DNA of 64,000 bases from Trema orientale. Lineage: Eukaryota; Streptophyta; Magnoliopsida; Rosales; Cannabaceae. The stretch lies in NCBI GenBank assembly GCA_002914845.1, contig JXTC01000531.1, positions 37,081 through 101,080 of the forward strand, in the 5' to 3' direction. The notes beneath the pieces were generated by a model. That model was given only the letters and a program-made list of their open reading frames with translations. It made no database searches and was not told the DNA's origin. Positions 10,524-21,859 of this stretch are shown here, in pieces. The stretch's first letter is position 1, and each line of letters starts with the position of its first letter. The position numbers were made by a program, and so were the translations under genes.

Positions 10524-12107
10524 CTAGACCGTAACTAGACTCTTCAAACATAAAGTAGCAGAAGTAAAGCCTGGATACACCGCCCCCGGAAGGTGAACTT
10601 TCCTAAGCTTTTGAGTACAAAGGTTATATGATACAATTCGTCCATCGTTAGTTTCCAATAAGAGCTCATCATCCTTCCAAAATGCCAAAGGATAATCAAC
10701 GCGTCTAAGTGGCCCAATTTCGAGATGCTTGATCCAATAGGTAGAACCTTCAACACCACCAAAGCTGTCAACCATCACCCACATTTCGAAAGATGAAGAA
10801 AACCACGAGCGCTTAGGGAAGAAGAATAAGACAATTGATTCGTTCCACGCATCAAGCACGGTTAAATTAATTTTTTGGAGGCGATGATCTGGATATGATA
10901 TGCTATGAAATTTCTCCTCAGACATATCAAACGAAAGAATCATATTCCCAACTTTTGATATATTCCGCCAATAGTAAGCACCGTTGCAGTACACTCCCCT
11001 AGGATCAAGAAAACAGTGATTCTCTTCCACATCAATCTTGATCTCCCTCCAAGAATTCGTTCCTAGAGTGTGCACTATTGCTGCGGGGTCTTCGAACGAC
11101 CAGCTACCGAAAATCTTAACATACTTGTGAACATTAGCTTTGGGATCATACCCAAATCCACATCCTATAAATTTATCAAAGCTAGAGGAAAGGGGGAGGC
11201 AGGGTTCCTGAAGAAGCTTGAATTCTCTGAGTGCTGGGTTTAACAAAACAGCTATCCAATCTATTTCTCGGTCATACATGTGGATGACACCATTACAATG
11301 TAGTGCCTTAAAGTTAGCTGGAAAAGCTCGTTGCTCCACCACCGGAAAAGGCGGCAAATTGATTTGTTCAACAACACAAGGAACGTGGTCGCCTTTACCA
11401 TCATCCTCCTCGCTGATAGTGAGGAGTGAGAGTACAAGTTTGGAGGGATCGTCCGCGTGCCAGTAGTGGTTATAATTAGGATTGAAGATATCTGTCAATG
11501 ATAGTTCCTGCCGAATCCACTTTAAAAAGATGGTCCTCGAGAGCTTAGCACTGTCTCCTTCGCTAGTGAGACGAAGAAAGTGTCTGTTTACAAATGAGGG
11601 GTCATTGATGAGACCAAACCACCACTTACAAACGCGCTTACAGTTTTTTAGAGAGTCAGCGGGCAACCTCAATAGAATTTCCTCCACAACCTCTTCTGGA
11701 AGCTGGCAAATTAAACTATTTATTCCTGCACCTGCTTCAAATTTTAATCACAATAATCTATCTTACATGATGCTCCCAAAAATTTGTGCAATTGTCAGAG
11801 CTCTGGTTAATACGTATACATATATAATTATTAAAAGTACATCAATTTTTTTTTTTCGGTTCTTTTTTTTTTTTCACGAAAGGTTAACTAGAATCAAACT
11901 AAGCAAAAGTAAAACAGAAAAAAAAAAACAAAACAAAACAAAAAAATAAAAGAGTCTAAATTCAGTTATTCAGTCACAACAATACGTAAATATTAAAAAA
12001 ATCGGGTACGAAGAAAACAATATAGACCTAACTGATACATACATATACACATATATACATAACATATAATATAAAATAAGAGAGACTCACTCACCGTGCT
12101 TGGCCAT
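10524..12107 (-). CDS. F-box protein with FBA (F-box-associated) domain, two exons
   Basis: Exon 1 is 12095-12107 (ATGGCCAAGCACG before GTGAGTGAG). The intron is 11732-12094 and ends in GAAGCAG. Exon 2 is 10524-11731. Joined, they give 406 aa starting MAKHGAGINSLICQLPEEVV. The F-box covers about residues 8-50 (LICQLPEEVVEEILLRLP, then LKNCKRVCKWWFGLINDPSF). The rest matches the FBA layout, with FIGCGFGYDP in the middle followed by WREIKI and GVYCNGAYYW, motifs usual in this family. Such proteins join SKP1/CUL1 ubiquitin ligases and choose substrates. The target here cannot be told. An in-frame upstream ATG at 12206, with A at -3 and G at +4, would add 33 residues. The frame is intact. Confidence 0.85.
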
Positions 12108-12130
12108 GGAAGCCCCGCAGGGAAAGGGGG

Positions 12131-12600
12131 AATCACTTAATTTCGGGGTCGAAGTTTGATGGCAGTTCCTAATCGCAAACTTAAGCGTTTTACGACACCC
12201 TTCCATCGTTAAATGAATGACTTCGCAGAGGAATTTGGGGCTTTTATTATTTGATGAAACTCCAAGAGGGAGTTCGAACGGAAACAAATTTTTATTTTTT
12301 ATTTTTATTTTTATTATTTTTTTGGGCGAAGAAGAAGAAGAAAAAATTTAGGGTCCGTTTGGTATAGGATTCGAATCCTATNTCACTTAATTTCGGGGTC
12401 GAAGTTTGATGGCAGTTCCTAATCGCAAACTTAAGCGTTTTACGACACCCTTCCATCGTTAAATGAATGACTTCGCATAGGAATTTGGGGTTTTTATTAT
12501 TTGATGAAACTCCAAGAGGGAGTTCGAACGGAAACAAATTTTTATTTTTTTTATTTTTATTTTTATTATTTTTTTGGGCGAAGAAGAAGAAAAAATTTAG
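12131..12600. repeat. ~210-bp direct duplication around a single N (likely assembly join)
   Basis: The stretch from TCACTTAATTTCGGGGTCG to GAAGAAGAAAAAATTTAGGG occurs at about 12133-12355 and again at 12383-12602, nearly identical. A lone N lies at 12382, directly before the second copy. The first copy runs into GGGTCCGTTTGGTATAGG (the end of a MITE) before the N. The second continues into ATTTGATTTGGGC instead. This is the leader and promoter region of the F-box gene. One true copy shown as two haplotypes is more likely than a real tandem repeat. Confidence 0.75.
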
Positions 12601-12804
12601 GGATTTGATTTGGGCAGTCAGTAGAGAACATGCCTCTTCGCTCCCTCCCAGACCTTGCCCAAAAGTCAAAATAGCATGGGAATTTTTTATTGTTATTTTT
12701 TTTAGTTTATATCAGCTAGGTCCCAAACCTTTCCATCATGTCTTATTTCGCTTCTTCTTTTTTTTTTTTTTTTTTTGCTTGGTAAACATTCAACAATTAT
12801 AATT

Positions 12805-13370
12805 ACGTAGAATCCCGACTTGTTTGGCATGTAAAATTCAATTGGACTATTGACTATTAAATGAGATTAGATTGAATTATTGTTTAGTATTATATTATAT
12901 TTGATACTACACAAGACTAAAAAGAATACATCAAATAATTTTTCTTAATGTAGTTCTAACCATGTTTTATTTATATATAAGTAAATAAATATTTTCAAAA
13001 ACAATTTAGATAAATTTAAATGATAATTATGTAAAATAACATAATTTTGAATTTATTTATAAAAAATAGGTATGTAAAAGGAAAATATATTTCCAAGTTA
13101 AAAAAAATTAAAAATTTGAATTTAGTTAATATTTATATATTTAGAAGTTTAATTTTAAAAACAAATACAAAGCTAATCCAACCATAAGAAAAGACTAAAA
13201 AGGGAGGCTGGACTCCCTTGTCTAGTCCCTCTTTGGGCTTATACGTGAGATTGGACTCCTTTATCTAATCCACCCATTTTTGTTCAGTCCTTCCTTGAGT
13301 CTAAATGTGGGATTGGACTCTTTTGTCCAATCCTACCCCTTGATATGGCCCCCCAAACAGAGCTTTTATA
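12805..13370. mobile_element. Probable MITE with CTTGTTTGG-type ends
   Basis: An AT-rich stretch begins near ACTTGTTTGGCATG and ends near CCCCCCAAACAGAGC, whose reverse complement (GCTCTGTTTGGGGGG) resembles the left end. Near the right end, GGACTCCTTT/GTCTAGTCC-like motifs repeat. No target duplication was settled, so the borders are approximate. Confidence 0.35.
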
Positions 13371-13427
13371 TATAATTTTGAACGACGGAAAGCTCAGAAG
13401 ATACATGTGAAAATTTTATTGAAGACT

Positions 13428-13616
13428 AGGCAGGTTTGCCGTAGCTTTTAAGATCTTTTAGAGCTCATATTTATTTTTGGAAGTGTTTGAATGAATTGTC
13501 TGAAGATCCTCTTTTAATTAGAAGACCTTTTTGATGAAGCATCGTTCCACTAGCTGTTTCAGGAAGATCTTCTTAGACTTTTATTTCTAAAAATAAAAGT
13601 TATCTCAAACAGACTC
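13428..13616. mobile_element. Old MITE copy, same family as 60456-60645
   Basis: The order of motifs (TAGCTTTTAAGATCTTTTAG, GTGTTTGAATGAAT, GAAGCATCGTTCCACTAG, AAATAAAAGTTATCTCAAAC) follows that of the clearer copy at 60456-60645 throughout, with many substitutions. The borders are blurred. Confidence 0.6.
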
Positions 13617-14164
13617 TTAAATATTTTGTTTAATTTTTACAGAAAAACACGTTATTTGGTAATATCAGAAGAAACTTTGAATTATATTTTTTTGTGATAA
13701 CAAACCTTAATTTTAATTTATTGGCCCCTAAATTTCACATGATTTAAGGGGAAAAAATAGAGACATAAAAAGACAAAATTATCCTTAACGAATACAAATT
13801 TATTCCTTATTCATAAAATACCTTAAATTAATATTTTACCTTTTACTGGCCTTTACAGTTTCATTTATGATTTTATTTGTTTGAAAAAATTGAAAATTAT
13901 TTCTCTATTATAAAACAATGTAGTTTTAATGTCAAAAGGGATTAGCTATTGTCTATTATGGTAGTTTTTATCTTTTCGTGTGTTTATTCCTTAATTCAGA
14001 TGGCATTTAGGGATTAGTTTGACATGTAGATTAAATATTATGATAAACTATAATTTAAAAAAAAAAGAATAGTGTGGAGATTCTTTTGATTATTTCTTTT
14101 CCAAATATACAAAAGTTTTTTTTAGAACTTTGATTTTGGAGGGAAAGAAAAAAGAAGAGAAATT

Positions 14165-14310
14165 TTAAAAATGGCATTTTTCTAAATATCTTTTAAAAGT
14201 GATATTTTCTAATAAAAACTGTACCGCGCCTTTAAAAAATGCTAACACCTTATTTTTTAAAAACATTTCGAAAAATACCATATAATGTTTAATTTTTCAT
14301 TTATACACTC
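14165..14310. repeat. Fragment of the TTTTTCTAATAAAAAC terminal-repeat family
   Basis: The stretch GGCATTTTTCTAAATATC to TTTTCTAATAAAAACTGTAC matches the right arms of the foldback elements at 51729-51990 and 59199-59450. The following bases (GTACCGCGCCTTT, then ATAATGTTTAATTTTTC) match the inverted sequence beside the 59-kb copy. The rest of 13620-14830 is AT-rich. A GTGTCTGGTTCACTGGAATG stretch at about 14325 looks like one end of another MITE. Confidence 0.5.
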
Positions 14311-14857
14311 CTCGCTAAGGCCGTGTCTGGTTCACTGGAATGGGATTTGGAATGGAAAGATCATTCCAATAAAAGGTTCATTCTAGCGTTTGGTTTGAAC
14401 TTGGGAAATGGAATTCTAATTCCGTTGCAGTCTTAATTCCATCAGTTATATGAATTAGGATTACACCAATAAACCTCATCAACCTTCTATTCTTTATTGA
14501 GTACATTTTTGGATTACTTTACTATTTTTTTCGTACTCTCCATATTTTTTATTCACACTTAATATCTCTCTCTCTCTCTCCATTATCCAGATCAAACCAG
14601 ACCAGTCAACCTTACCTATGCCATTTCATATTTTTATATGTAGATTTTTTTTCCCATAATGTTAAAGCATGTCATACGTATATAGTTTAGTTTTTGACCA
14701 TTTTGTTTTAAAAATATGATTTAATTATATAAAAGTATTAAATGATTTAAATAAATTAAAACTTTTTACTCAATATAATGATATATTTTTAGATATAAAT
14801 GTATAAAAAATGACTAAAAACAAAACAAAATATTGAATTTTAGAAGTTTGTGCATTT

Positions 14858-15060
14858 TAGTCATGCTTTTTGGGCTACGTTGTGTCGTAACAACCCATAG
14901 TGCCCAAAAAGTAGAGTCCAACATGGCACAGCACCTTGCGTCGTGCTTGGTACGACCGAAAGTTAAGTCGTGTTACTTGACATCTCTCTGCGGAGCTTGC
15001 CCCGAATCTACCCCGCCCCGTATATTGCAGGGTAAACCCACACCATTAAGGGCAGTGCAT
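14858..15060. repeat. Truncated hAT-like copy joined to the GC-rich repeat
   Basis: 14858-14990 parallels the right third of the element at 9500-10265 (TTTGGGCTACGTTGTGTCG, GTGCTTGGTACG, then GACATCTCT at the end). It is followed by CTTGCCCCGAATCTACCCC and AACCCACACCATTAAGGG, as at 10273-10360. Order and orientation are the same at both loci. Confidence 0.6.
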
Positions 15061-15068
15061 TGTTCATG

Positions 15069-15552
15069 TCCCCTAAACTATAAAAAAGTCTAATTTTGAT
15101 CTTTAAACTTTAAATTATATCGGTTTGGTCCTTAAACTATGAAAAATATTTCATTTTAGTCATTTTTATAATACATTTTGCTTGATTCCTTTCAGAATGA
15201 GCTCATATGCTGCATTTCTCATTCTGTGTTAGTGGTTTCTACAAAATATCATATTTTAGACAGTTCAATATTGCATAATTGTCCAATATGTAACTAATTT
15301 TTGTTCAACCAATCATTTTTCAAATCGTTTAAGTTCGTATTTTAATCTTTTTATAGTGTTTGAATATGCTTCTACATATAAAACAAGTATAATAGAATAG
15401 TAAAATTGTCTCATATGCTCATTCTGTTAATAATAAAACGAAATATATAACAACAAAGACTAAAATGAAATCTTTTCAATTGTTTAAGGATCAAAATGAT
15501 ACACTTTAAGGTTCAAGAACTAAAGTGAGATTTTTCTCATAGTTTAGAGATC
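15069..15552. mobile_element. Foldback-type element with ~90-bp inverted arms
   Basis: The left arm (CTAAACTATAAAAAAGTCTA, then TTGGTCCTTAAACTATG) is repeated inverted on the right (GTTTAAGGATCAAAATGAT, then CTCATAGTTTAGAGATCG), giving arms of about 90 bp around an AT-rich core. There is no coding potential, and no target duplication was found. Confidence 0.6.
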
Positions 15553-16055
15553 GTATCACTCTTTTGTCTTTAACAAGGTATTGGTACGTGCTTCGGCACG
15601 TGTAACTTCGTCTCATTAAAGCCCTGCATCGAGAAATGTTATGAACGAGTAAAGTTGAGATAGCAACAATTAAGAGTGGTAGATTTGAGATGCGTTCTCT
15701 TGGTCACTTTGACCCAATTTGGTAGAGCTTTTTGAAAAGCTAAAATCACTTATTTTATAATTTTTTGGTATAAAAGCGTTTGGTAAAAACCCAAATAACT
15801 GATTTTTGGATAATTTAGCCCAAAGCCGTAGCTAAAAGCTAAAGTTGGGCTAATGTAGATTCCGATTTTAGATTGTGCGGCAATCTCTCCTCATCTTTAA
15901 TGAATATTTTAAAGTACCAAAAGTAACCTTCGATATTTATCAAAATACCAGGCAAATACCCCTGTAGGCCCAAACCTAGAACGCGATCTGACTCTTCCCT
16001 TCGTCTTCTCCATTAGTTGTTGGATGGTGCACAGTGACTGGAATTTAGAAGCGGA

Positions 16056-16200
16056 ATGGGGAAAAAAGTGGTGCTGTAACTAATCAAGGACAAGAGCAAT
16101 CACCAGGTCACCTTGTCCAAGCGCCGTTCTCTGCCATCGATGTCGCTCTCCTCGTCTTCTCCGGTCGCCGCCGCCTTTACGAGTTCGGCATCGAGAATGC
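16056..16200 (+). pseudogene. MADS-box exon fragment, internally deleted
   Basis: From ATG at 16056 the frame reads MGKKVVL, a TAA, then LIKDKSNHQVTLSKRR. A second frame gives DVALLVFSGRRRLYEFGIEN just before GTACG, a possible donor. These are the start and end of a plant MADS domain (compare MGRGKVELKRIENK.NRQVTF at the start and DAEVALIVFS at the end). The central NGLLKKA.ELSVLCDAE part, which forms the DNA-contacting helix, is missing, and the joint is out of frame. The K-box that follows in type II genes was not found. The exon cannot encode a DNA-binding protein. Confidence 0.65.
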
Positions 16201-16203
16201 GTA

Positions 16204-16207
16204 CGTT

Positions 16208-16233
<26 letters not shown>
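16204..16233. repeat. (CT)n microsatellite
   Basis: An uninterrupted run of CT dinucleotides directly after the MADS-box exon fragment, at the start of its presumed intron. Confidence 0.9.
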
Positions 16234-16238
<5 letters not shown>

Positions 16239-17344
16239 AATATTTGTTCTGTTTGGCTCATTAATAATGCCTCTGAAGTTTCCGAATTGCTGAAGTTCAA
16301 AACTGAAGAGGTATTTTCAAGAGGTTACAAGAGTTCTGCAATTGGAAATGAGATATCATGCCATTTTTTTTATTTGGATTATTCAATAATTTAAGAAGAA
16401 TATATGCTTAGTTCTTTTTTGACTATGAATTTTATGGGTCTCCAATTTCTAGAACTGTATACTAGTTTGGTCATATGCTTCATCTTTTGGGCGCCAGTGA
16501 TAGATTGGGTTAACAGATGGATTTTGGGAGCAAGTGGAATGCTGGTTAGTTTTGTTGTGTAAAGCAAATGATTAAGTAAGCTATAGCGGCAAAAATAACC
16601 AACTAATGATTGAATAGTTTTCTTTTGTGAACTCCCAGTTTTGGAAGTAAGAACCGTCTGATATGATATCTCTCTTCCTAACAAGTGCCCGCATAATAGT
16701 GAATTGAAATTATAATACGGAAGAAAAAGTGTGTCTTCTTTCTCTTCTTTAACTTTAATTTCATAAACACTTCAGTGATTCTTGTGTCTGCTCTACTTAC
16801 TTTCTTGCTTCAGTGATCTGGTGTTTTAGCACTTAAGTATGTATATTTTTGTTCTTTATCTTAAGCACTTGTGTGTGTATATTTTTCTTCATGGTCTTTT
16901 GATGCAATACTTCCAGTTCAGCCCCTGATCCTCCAGTTGTTAAATGCCTCTTCTTGAGTCTACTAAAGAAAAATAAACAAGACATTTAAACCTAGTTATG
17001 GTTTCCCTAAATAAGCAATTAGAAGATCTTGTCAGGTCTGAAATTGTTAGAACAAAATCTAATAGTTTAAATAGTATGCTTCTTGTCTCTGTATGTAAGA
17101 GTGGTGTATTAAGTTTTGCTCTGTTAAAACTTGCTTTTTGTCCATTTCATTTTGGCATGACAAATTTGGCTCTTAACACAATTATATATGACATTTTGTA
17201 GCGTATCTTCTGTATAAAATAACTTCCAGGCTCCAACACATTTCATGGTAATGACGATCCTTGCAAGCACTGATTTAGAGAATTGATGGTAATGAAGATC
17301 CTTGCAAGCACTGATTTCATGGCCATAATTAGTTGTGTAAGCTC

Positions 17345-17655
17345 TTTTCAGATATGAGAAGGCTAGAGAGGTGTGGGAAAAGAGTAATGTAGAGATTGAT
17401 GATGATGTTGTCAATTTAAATGACTATAAACTGAGGTAATACAATCTGTCTATGGGTGCAAAAGAAGATTTTATGTTAGTTCTTTTTAAAATGTGGATTG
17501 TTTATTTTGTAAGGAACTATGTTATCCATGATGAGACAGATTATGGCTGCTACAATGAAGAGAATCTTTGGAGGCAGTCATGCTATTATTGTCAAGGCAT
17601 CTGCAATGAAGCTTGTAGCACAAGTTGCATGCGGCTTGTATATGCAAAGAAATAA
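17345..17655 (+). pseudogene. Unidentified exon-like remnants inside the putative Pack element
   Basis: TTTTCAG at about 17350 precedes an open stretch reading RYEKAREVWEKSNVEIDDDV, and from 17519 another open frame includes KRIFGGSHAIIVKASAMKL. They look like exons because of acceptor-like borders and a less AT-biased composition than the DNA around them. I cannot assign a family to either and see no continuous gene joining them. Confidence 0.25.
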
Positions 17656-18749
17656 GACCGAGTATAGGGAGGAGCTAACCCCTCGAACAGTTGGCTTTGT
17701 TATCAATTGTATATTTTTCTCTTTGTTCATATCAATGCATGTATCAGTTACTTGTTTCAATTGGTTGTTTTATATTAATAGACAATGTTACCTTCATTAA
17801 TTCTTTTGTTCTTCCTCTAACACATTGTTTTCAATTAGTGGTTTTTATTTATGTGGAGTCATCGGTCTCTTCTGTTCTCATTTTTATTAAAGAAAGGGAA
17901 AATGTTTCGTGAGTTACTTGCATATAAGAGTTTCTCTCTTTAGATTTTTTATGAGTTACATTTATTTGGCTAAGTATGTTTGAAATTAGAAAATATTCAC
18001 TAATATTGTAAATTTTTCATCTTCAATATTTCAAAAAATTACATAAAATTTTACTAATCATTATGTTATTTCTGGAACTTATAAAAAGTAATAGATTCAA
18101 TTGAGTTTATATTCGTAACAATCTTTTAAAAAATATTAATTTGCTTAATGTATGTTAAAAAAAAAAAAATTCTATCAAGTATTAACTAATTTATTTAAAG
18201 GGGTTCTTTAAAAAAGTACATAGTCATATAATTTGTCCATTTTGGTCATTTTATATTCCCACAGCAATTTAGCCATGCAGTTTACCAAACGCTCTAGTAC
18301 AGCTTTTCTAAGTCACAGTACTTTACAATTTCAGTTTACCAAATGCTCAACTACTTTACACTACAGCAGATTTTTTCCCCAGCACAGCCAAAACTGATTC
18401 TTTTAAAATCTACAGCTATACCAAACTGGCCCTTTGTACATGCATCAACCAATCAGGGAAAAACCAGGGATATATTTGGAACTTAAAATAAGAAACTGCT
18501 ATAAACGAAATTGTTTTTAGAAAACTGTGCAAAGCAAAAAACAATGCTTAGCCACTGCTATTCCTGCAAATATGTTGGGTATAAAAACCAATTAAGATGA
18601 CAAGGACCACAGCCCAACCCCAACAAACCAACTTTGTCAATTGTTAATACCAAACCCACAAAACGACAACGAACCGCGACAGGTGTTTCCCGTTTCGGCA
18701 TTTGGCTTCCCTCAACGAAGAAATTGACACTTACCATGGTTATGGAAAA

Positions 18750-19277
18750 GTTGAAGAAGCTGACTCGGTGACACACAGGGTCAGGACCAGCTCTCTCTCT
18801 CTTCATCCTTCAATCTACGTATGTTTTCCTCTTTACCCTTTCTATATCATGTCTTCCATTTTTCTGGGTTTTTCTCATTTTTCTTTTTTTTTTTTTTTCG
18901 TCCAAGATTTGATTTTTGATCAACTGGGATTTGTTTAGGCTTCAAGCAACTTTAATCAAAATGACGTCTTCACATGAAAAAAACTGTAAAATTGCGTCAA
19001 CCCCAATTGATTTCAAGAGTTAAAAAAGAAAACTATACTGAAAATTGAGTAAAGTTAAAATATTTTTATCATATGTTTCTTGTTGATTTTCTTTCAACAA
19101 TAATGACTATGGATTGTTCCTCTTTGAGAATAAATAATAGATTAGCAGAACAATTCTGGGTTTGTTTGGATTTTTTTTTTTAATTTTTCTGTGGGATTTG
19201 GGATTTTATGCATATCAAGTTACTGACATTACAATAGGCTCAATTGTTTGTTAGTGTTTGTAGTTGAAAAAACAAGA
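18750..19277 (+). promoter_or_regulatory. Probable 5' leader exon and leader intron of the F-box/FBD gene
   Basis: A CT-rich stretch ends CAATCTAC before GTATGTTTTCC at 18819, a good plant donor. T-rich sequence then leads to acceptors at ACAATAG (19237) or GTTTGTAG (19263), just ahead of the ATG at 19278. Leader introns at this position are common in plants. The transcription start was not located. Confidence 0.4.
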
Positions 19278-20874
19278 ATGGGAGATGCTTTGGATCAGGA
19301 TTTAATAAGTGATTTGCCTCAAAGCATTATAGAGAGTATTCTAACGCGTTTGCCTATAAGAGATGCTGTTAGAACTAGCATTTTATCAAGTAAATGGAGG
19401 TACAAATGGGCTTCAATCACTCGACTTGTGTTTGATGAGAAATGTGTTACTCTATGTAATGACCGAGATCTTGTTGAGAAAAGCCTCATAGATTTTATAA
19501 CAAGAGCTCTCTTTCTTCACAAGGGACCTATTCACAAGTTCCAGCTTTCTACTACCTACTTGCAGAGCTGCCCAGATATAGATCAATGGATACTTTTCCT
19601 TTCAAGGAATGACATCAAGGAATTGGTTCTTAAATTAGGAGAAGGCGAGTGGTTTAGAGTACCTGCATGTCTATTTTATTGTAAAAGGTTGACCCGTTTG
19701 GACCTATTTCGTTGCGAGTTGGATCCACCTCTTACTTTTAAGGGATTCTTGTGTTTAAAGAGTCTCACCCTTCATCAAGTGTTGGTTGCCCCTGATGTAA
19801 TTGAAAGTCTTATTTCTGGTTGCCTTCTACTCGAGAATCTGTCCATATCGTACTTTGATAGCTTAGCTTTGAACGTTAAGGCTCCAAATCTCAAGTTCTT
19901 GTTTCTTGAAGGTGAATTTAAAGACATAAGTCTTGAGAATACTCCACTTTTGGTTGCTATGTCTGTTGCTATGTATATGACTGAGGACATCGCTGAGCAC
20001 TTTGAACAAAGTTCAAGTTGCAATTTTGTTAAGTTTCTTGGTGGGGTACCTCGTCTGGAGAGGCTTATTGGGCACATATACTTTACGAAGGTGAGATTAA
20101 GATTATCTATTTGTTCCATTTGTTAACTTAATAAATTTTGTCGCTTTCCTTACTGAGCTTGATTGTGGTGATCGGTGACAAGTTTTTCTCTCTAAAAAGA
20201 AGATTTTTTTTTTTTTTTTAAGTATAAGCAATGACAAGGTTAATGCTCAACTTATTGCTACCTAATCTACTTGTTTATTTACTGACACTTCTGTTTTTAG
20301 TATTTGAGTATAGGTTATGACCTTGGGAACCTTTTAATTACCTACAACTATTTGAAGGTTATTGAATTAAATCAAGTGAGTTTCGAAGATATGAAAGAGA
20401 TATATGTAGTTCTTCGCTTGATTATGAGCTCTCCTAATTTAAGGGAACTTCAAATCTCGGTAAGTTACTGTGAACATTCCCGTTTTCATTGTTAACTTGC
20501 ATTTGTTATTGGTGCTTAAGATGAGTCACCCCTAACATGTTTCTCAATCATTTTGTTTTTCAAATTGTTCTGATAAATAGGGGTCCTCGAATGCTCTGGT
20601 TGCGCTAGAAGCACCCGATTTGGATCTTTGGGAGAAACAAAGCCTTTCGAAATGCACATTCAAAAAACTCAAACTTGTGAAGATGACAGATATGTCCGGT
20701 GTGCCACATGAAATGGAATTCGTCAAGTTTTTGCTTAGCAGATCGCCGGTGCTTGAGACAATGAGTATTGCCCCTTGTGTGTATGTTGTGGATGGACGGT
20801 TGAATATGCTGATTGACTTGGTGAGATTTCGACGGGCATCTCCTCGAGCGGAAATTGTATTCATCCAAGAATAA
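19278..20874 (+). CDS. F-box/FBD/LRR-repeat protein, three coding exons (At1g13570-like)
   Basis: The exons 19278-20090, 20301-20459 and 20581-20874 each keep phase 0 and have standard borders (GAAG|GTGAG, TTTTAG|TATTTG, TCG|GTAAG, AATAG|GGGTCC). Joined, they give 421 aa. The F-box lies at about residues 8-50 (ISDLPQSIIESILTRLPIRD and SILSSKWRYKWASI). Leucine-rich repeats of the plant F-box type follow (LTRLDLFRCEL, LKSLTLHQVLV, LENLSISYFDSLAL, LKFLFLEGEF). An FBD-like end (LRFRRASPRAEI-type, here VRFRRASPRAEIVFI) closes the protein. I expect it to act as a substrate receptor of an SCF ubiquitin ligase. The substrate is unknown. The ATG at 19278 is the first in frame. Confidence 0.9.
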
Positions 20875-21859
20875 GTACCATATTTGACATGTTTATTATC
20901 TTCAATTTCTCTGTCACACAAGCTTGGCAATGTTAGTCTCCCAGTTGCCAGTTGCATTTATTTGCATAGAATAGAGAATATTAGTAATTGCTCTTATTGT
21001 TTCACAGAAACGTTGAAATGATTTCAACATATTGATTGGCTCTTTCTTATTAATGATTGCTGATGAGAAGTTGAAATTCAGGTACTCCCTCGATATTGAT
21101 AGCTCGCTCCTAGTTAAGAGTTAGGAGATTTCTGTCTTATATATCCATAAACACCCAAGCACCCTATAAAGAATACCTATGGTAACTGGTATACTTTTTT
21201 TCCTGCTAGACTGTTCTCGAGTTGAAATTATTAAGCAGATGGTAACTTAAAGCTTTCACAACGAGGATTGTTTGTAATTTGCTTCTGTAAGCAAGTACGA
21301 ACACACTTTTTTTTCATTTGGTTTTCCTAGTATTTTGTATGTGATTTGTCGCTAGTCACATGCTTTTTTCAATTGTTAGCTCAATCCCTTGTATAGTCGT
21401 CAATTTTTATCATATGCAACAAACGTCCATGAGTTGTGAAGAGGACATGAAACTCTGAATTCGTTTGGTTTTGAAGAATTTCTAAATGATGTTTATTGCT
21501 TGTATACAAGTTTACAAACAAAATACAACTCGAAATATATTATTCATTTAAACTAAAAAGTCCTTTTAGGACATCCCCAGTAAAATTCAACTGACACTCA
21601 AGAAGAACCGGCATGAGACAAACAAGTCGGTCTAAATGTCAGTTTCCAATATCAGATTCTATACAGTGAGTAAATTAAAATACACCACATTAGACCTCCA
21701 AATATGGTGCTATAATATACAACAACAGAAGACTCATTTCTCACAGGTATTCTTGGTATATTACCTTGTGATATTTTGGATTTCTTTCTTTTTCCTATCG
21801 ATGTTTTGGAAACCCTCCTTTTTTTCCTTTTTATGTTTTGATGACACTTACGATATAGA

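Larger units (their letters stand above)
15711..18432. mobile_element. Possible 2.7-kb Pack-type DNA transposon carrying gene fragments
   Basis: The left end GACCCAATTTGGTAGAGC and the inverted right end GGGCCAGTTTGGTATAGC match at 14 of 18 positions. TTT stands on both outer sides (15708-15710, 18433-18435), and both subterminal regions carry GCGTTTGGTAAA-like motifs. The interior is not transposon-like: it contains a broken MADS-box exon (16056-16200) and exon-like stretches at about 17350-17435 and 17519-17655. Alternatively, two separate MITEs flank a decayed host gene. The TTT duplication is short and low-complexity, so it is weak support. Confidence 0.4.

Noticed and set aside
12087-12669. 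Frames over the duplicated F-box leader, including one crossing the N
   Set aside because: They begin with non-ATG codons or arise from the probable assembly duplication. Only the in-frame ATG at 12206 is worth noting, as an alternative start.
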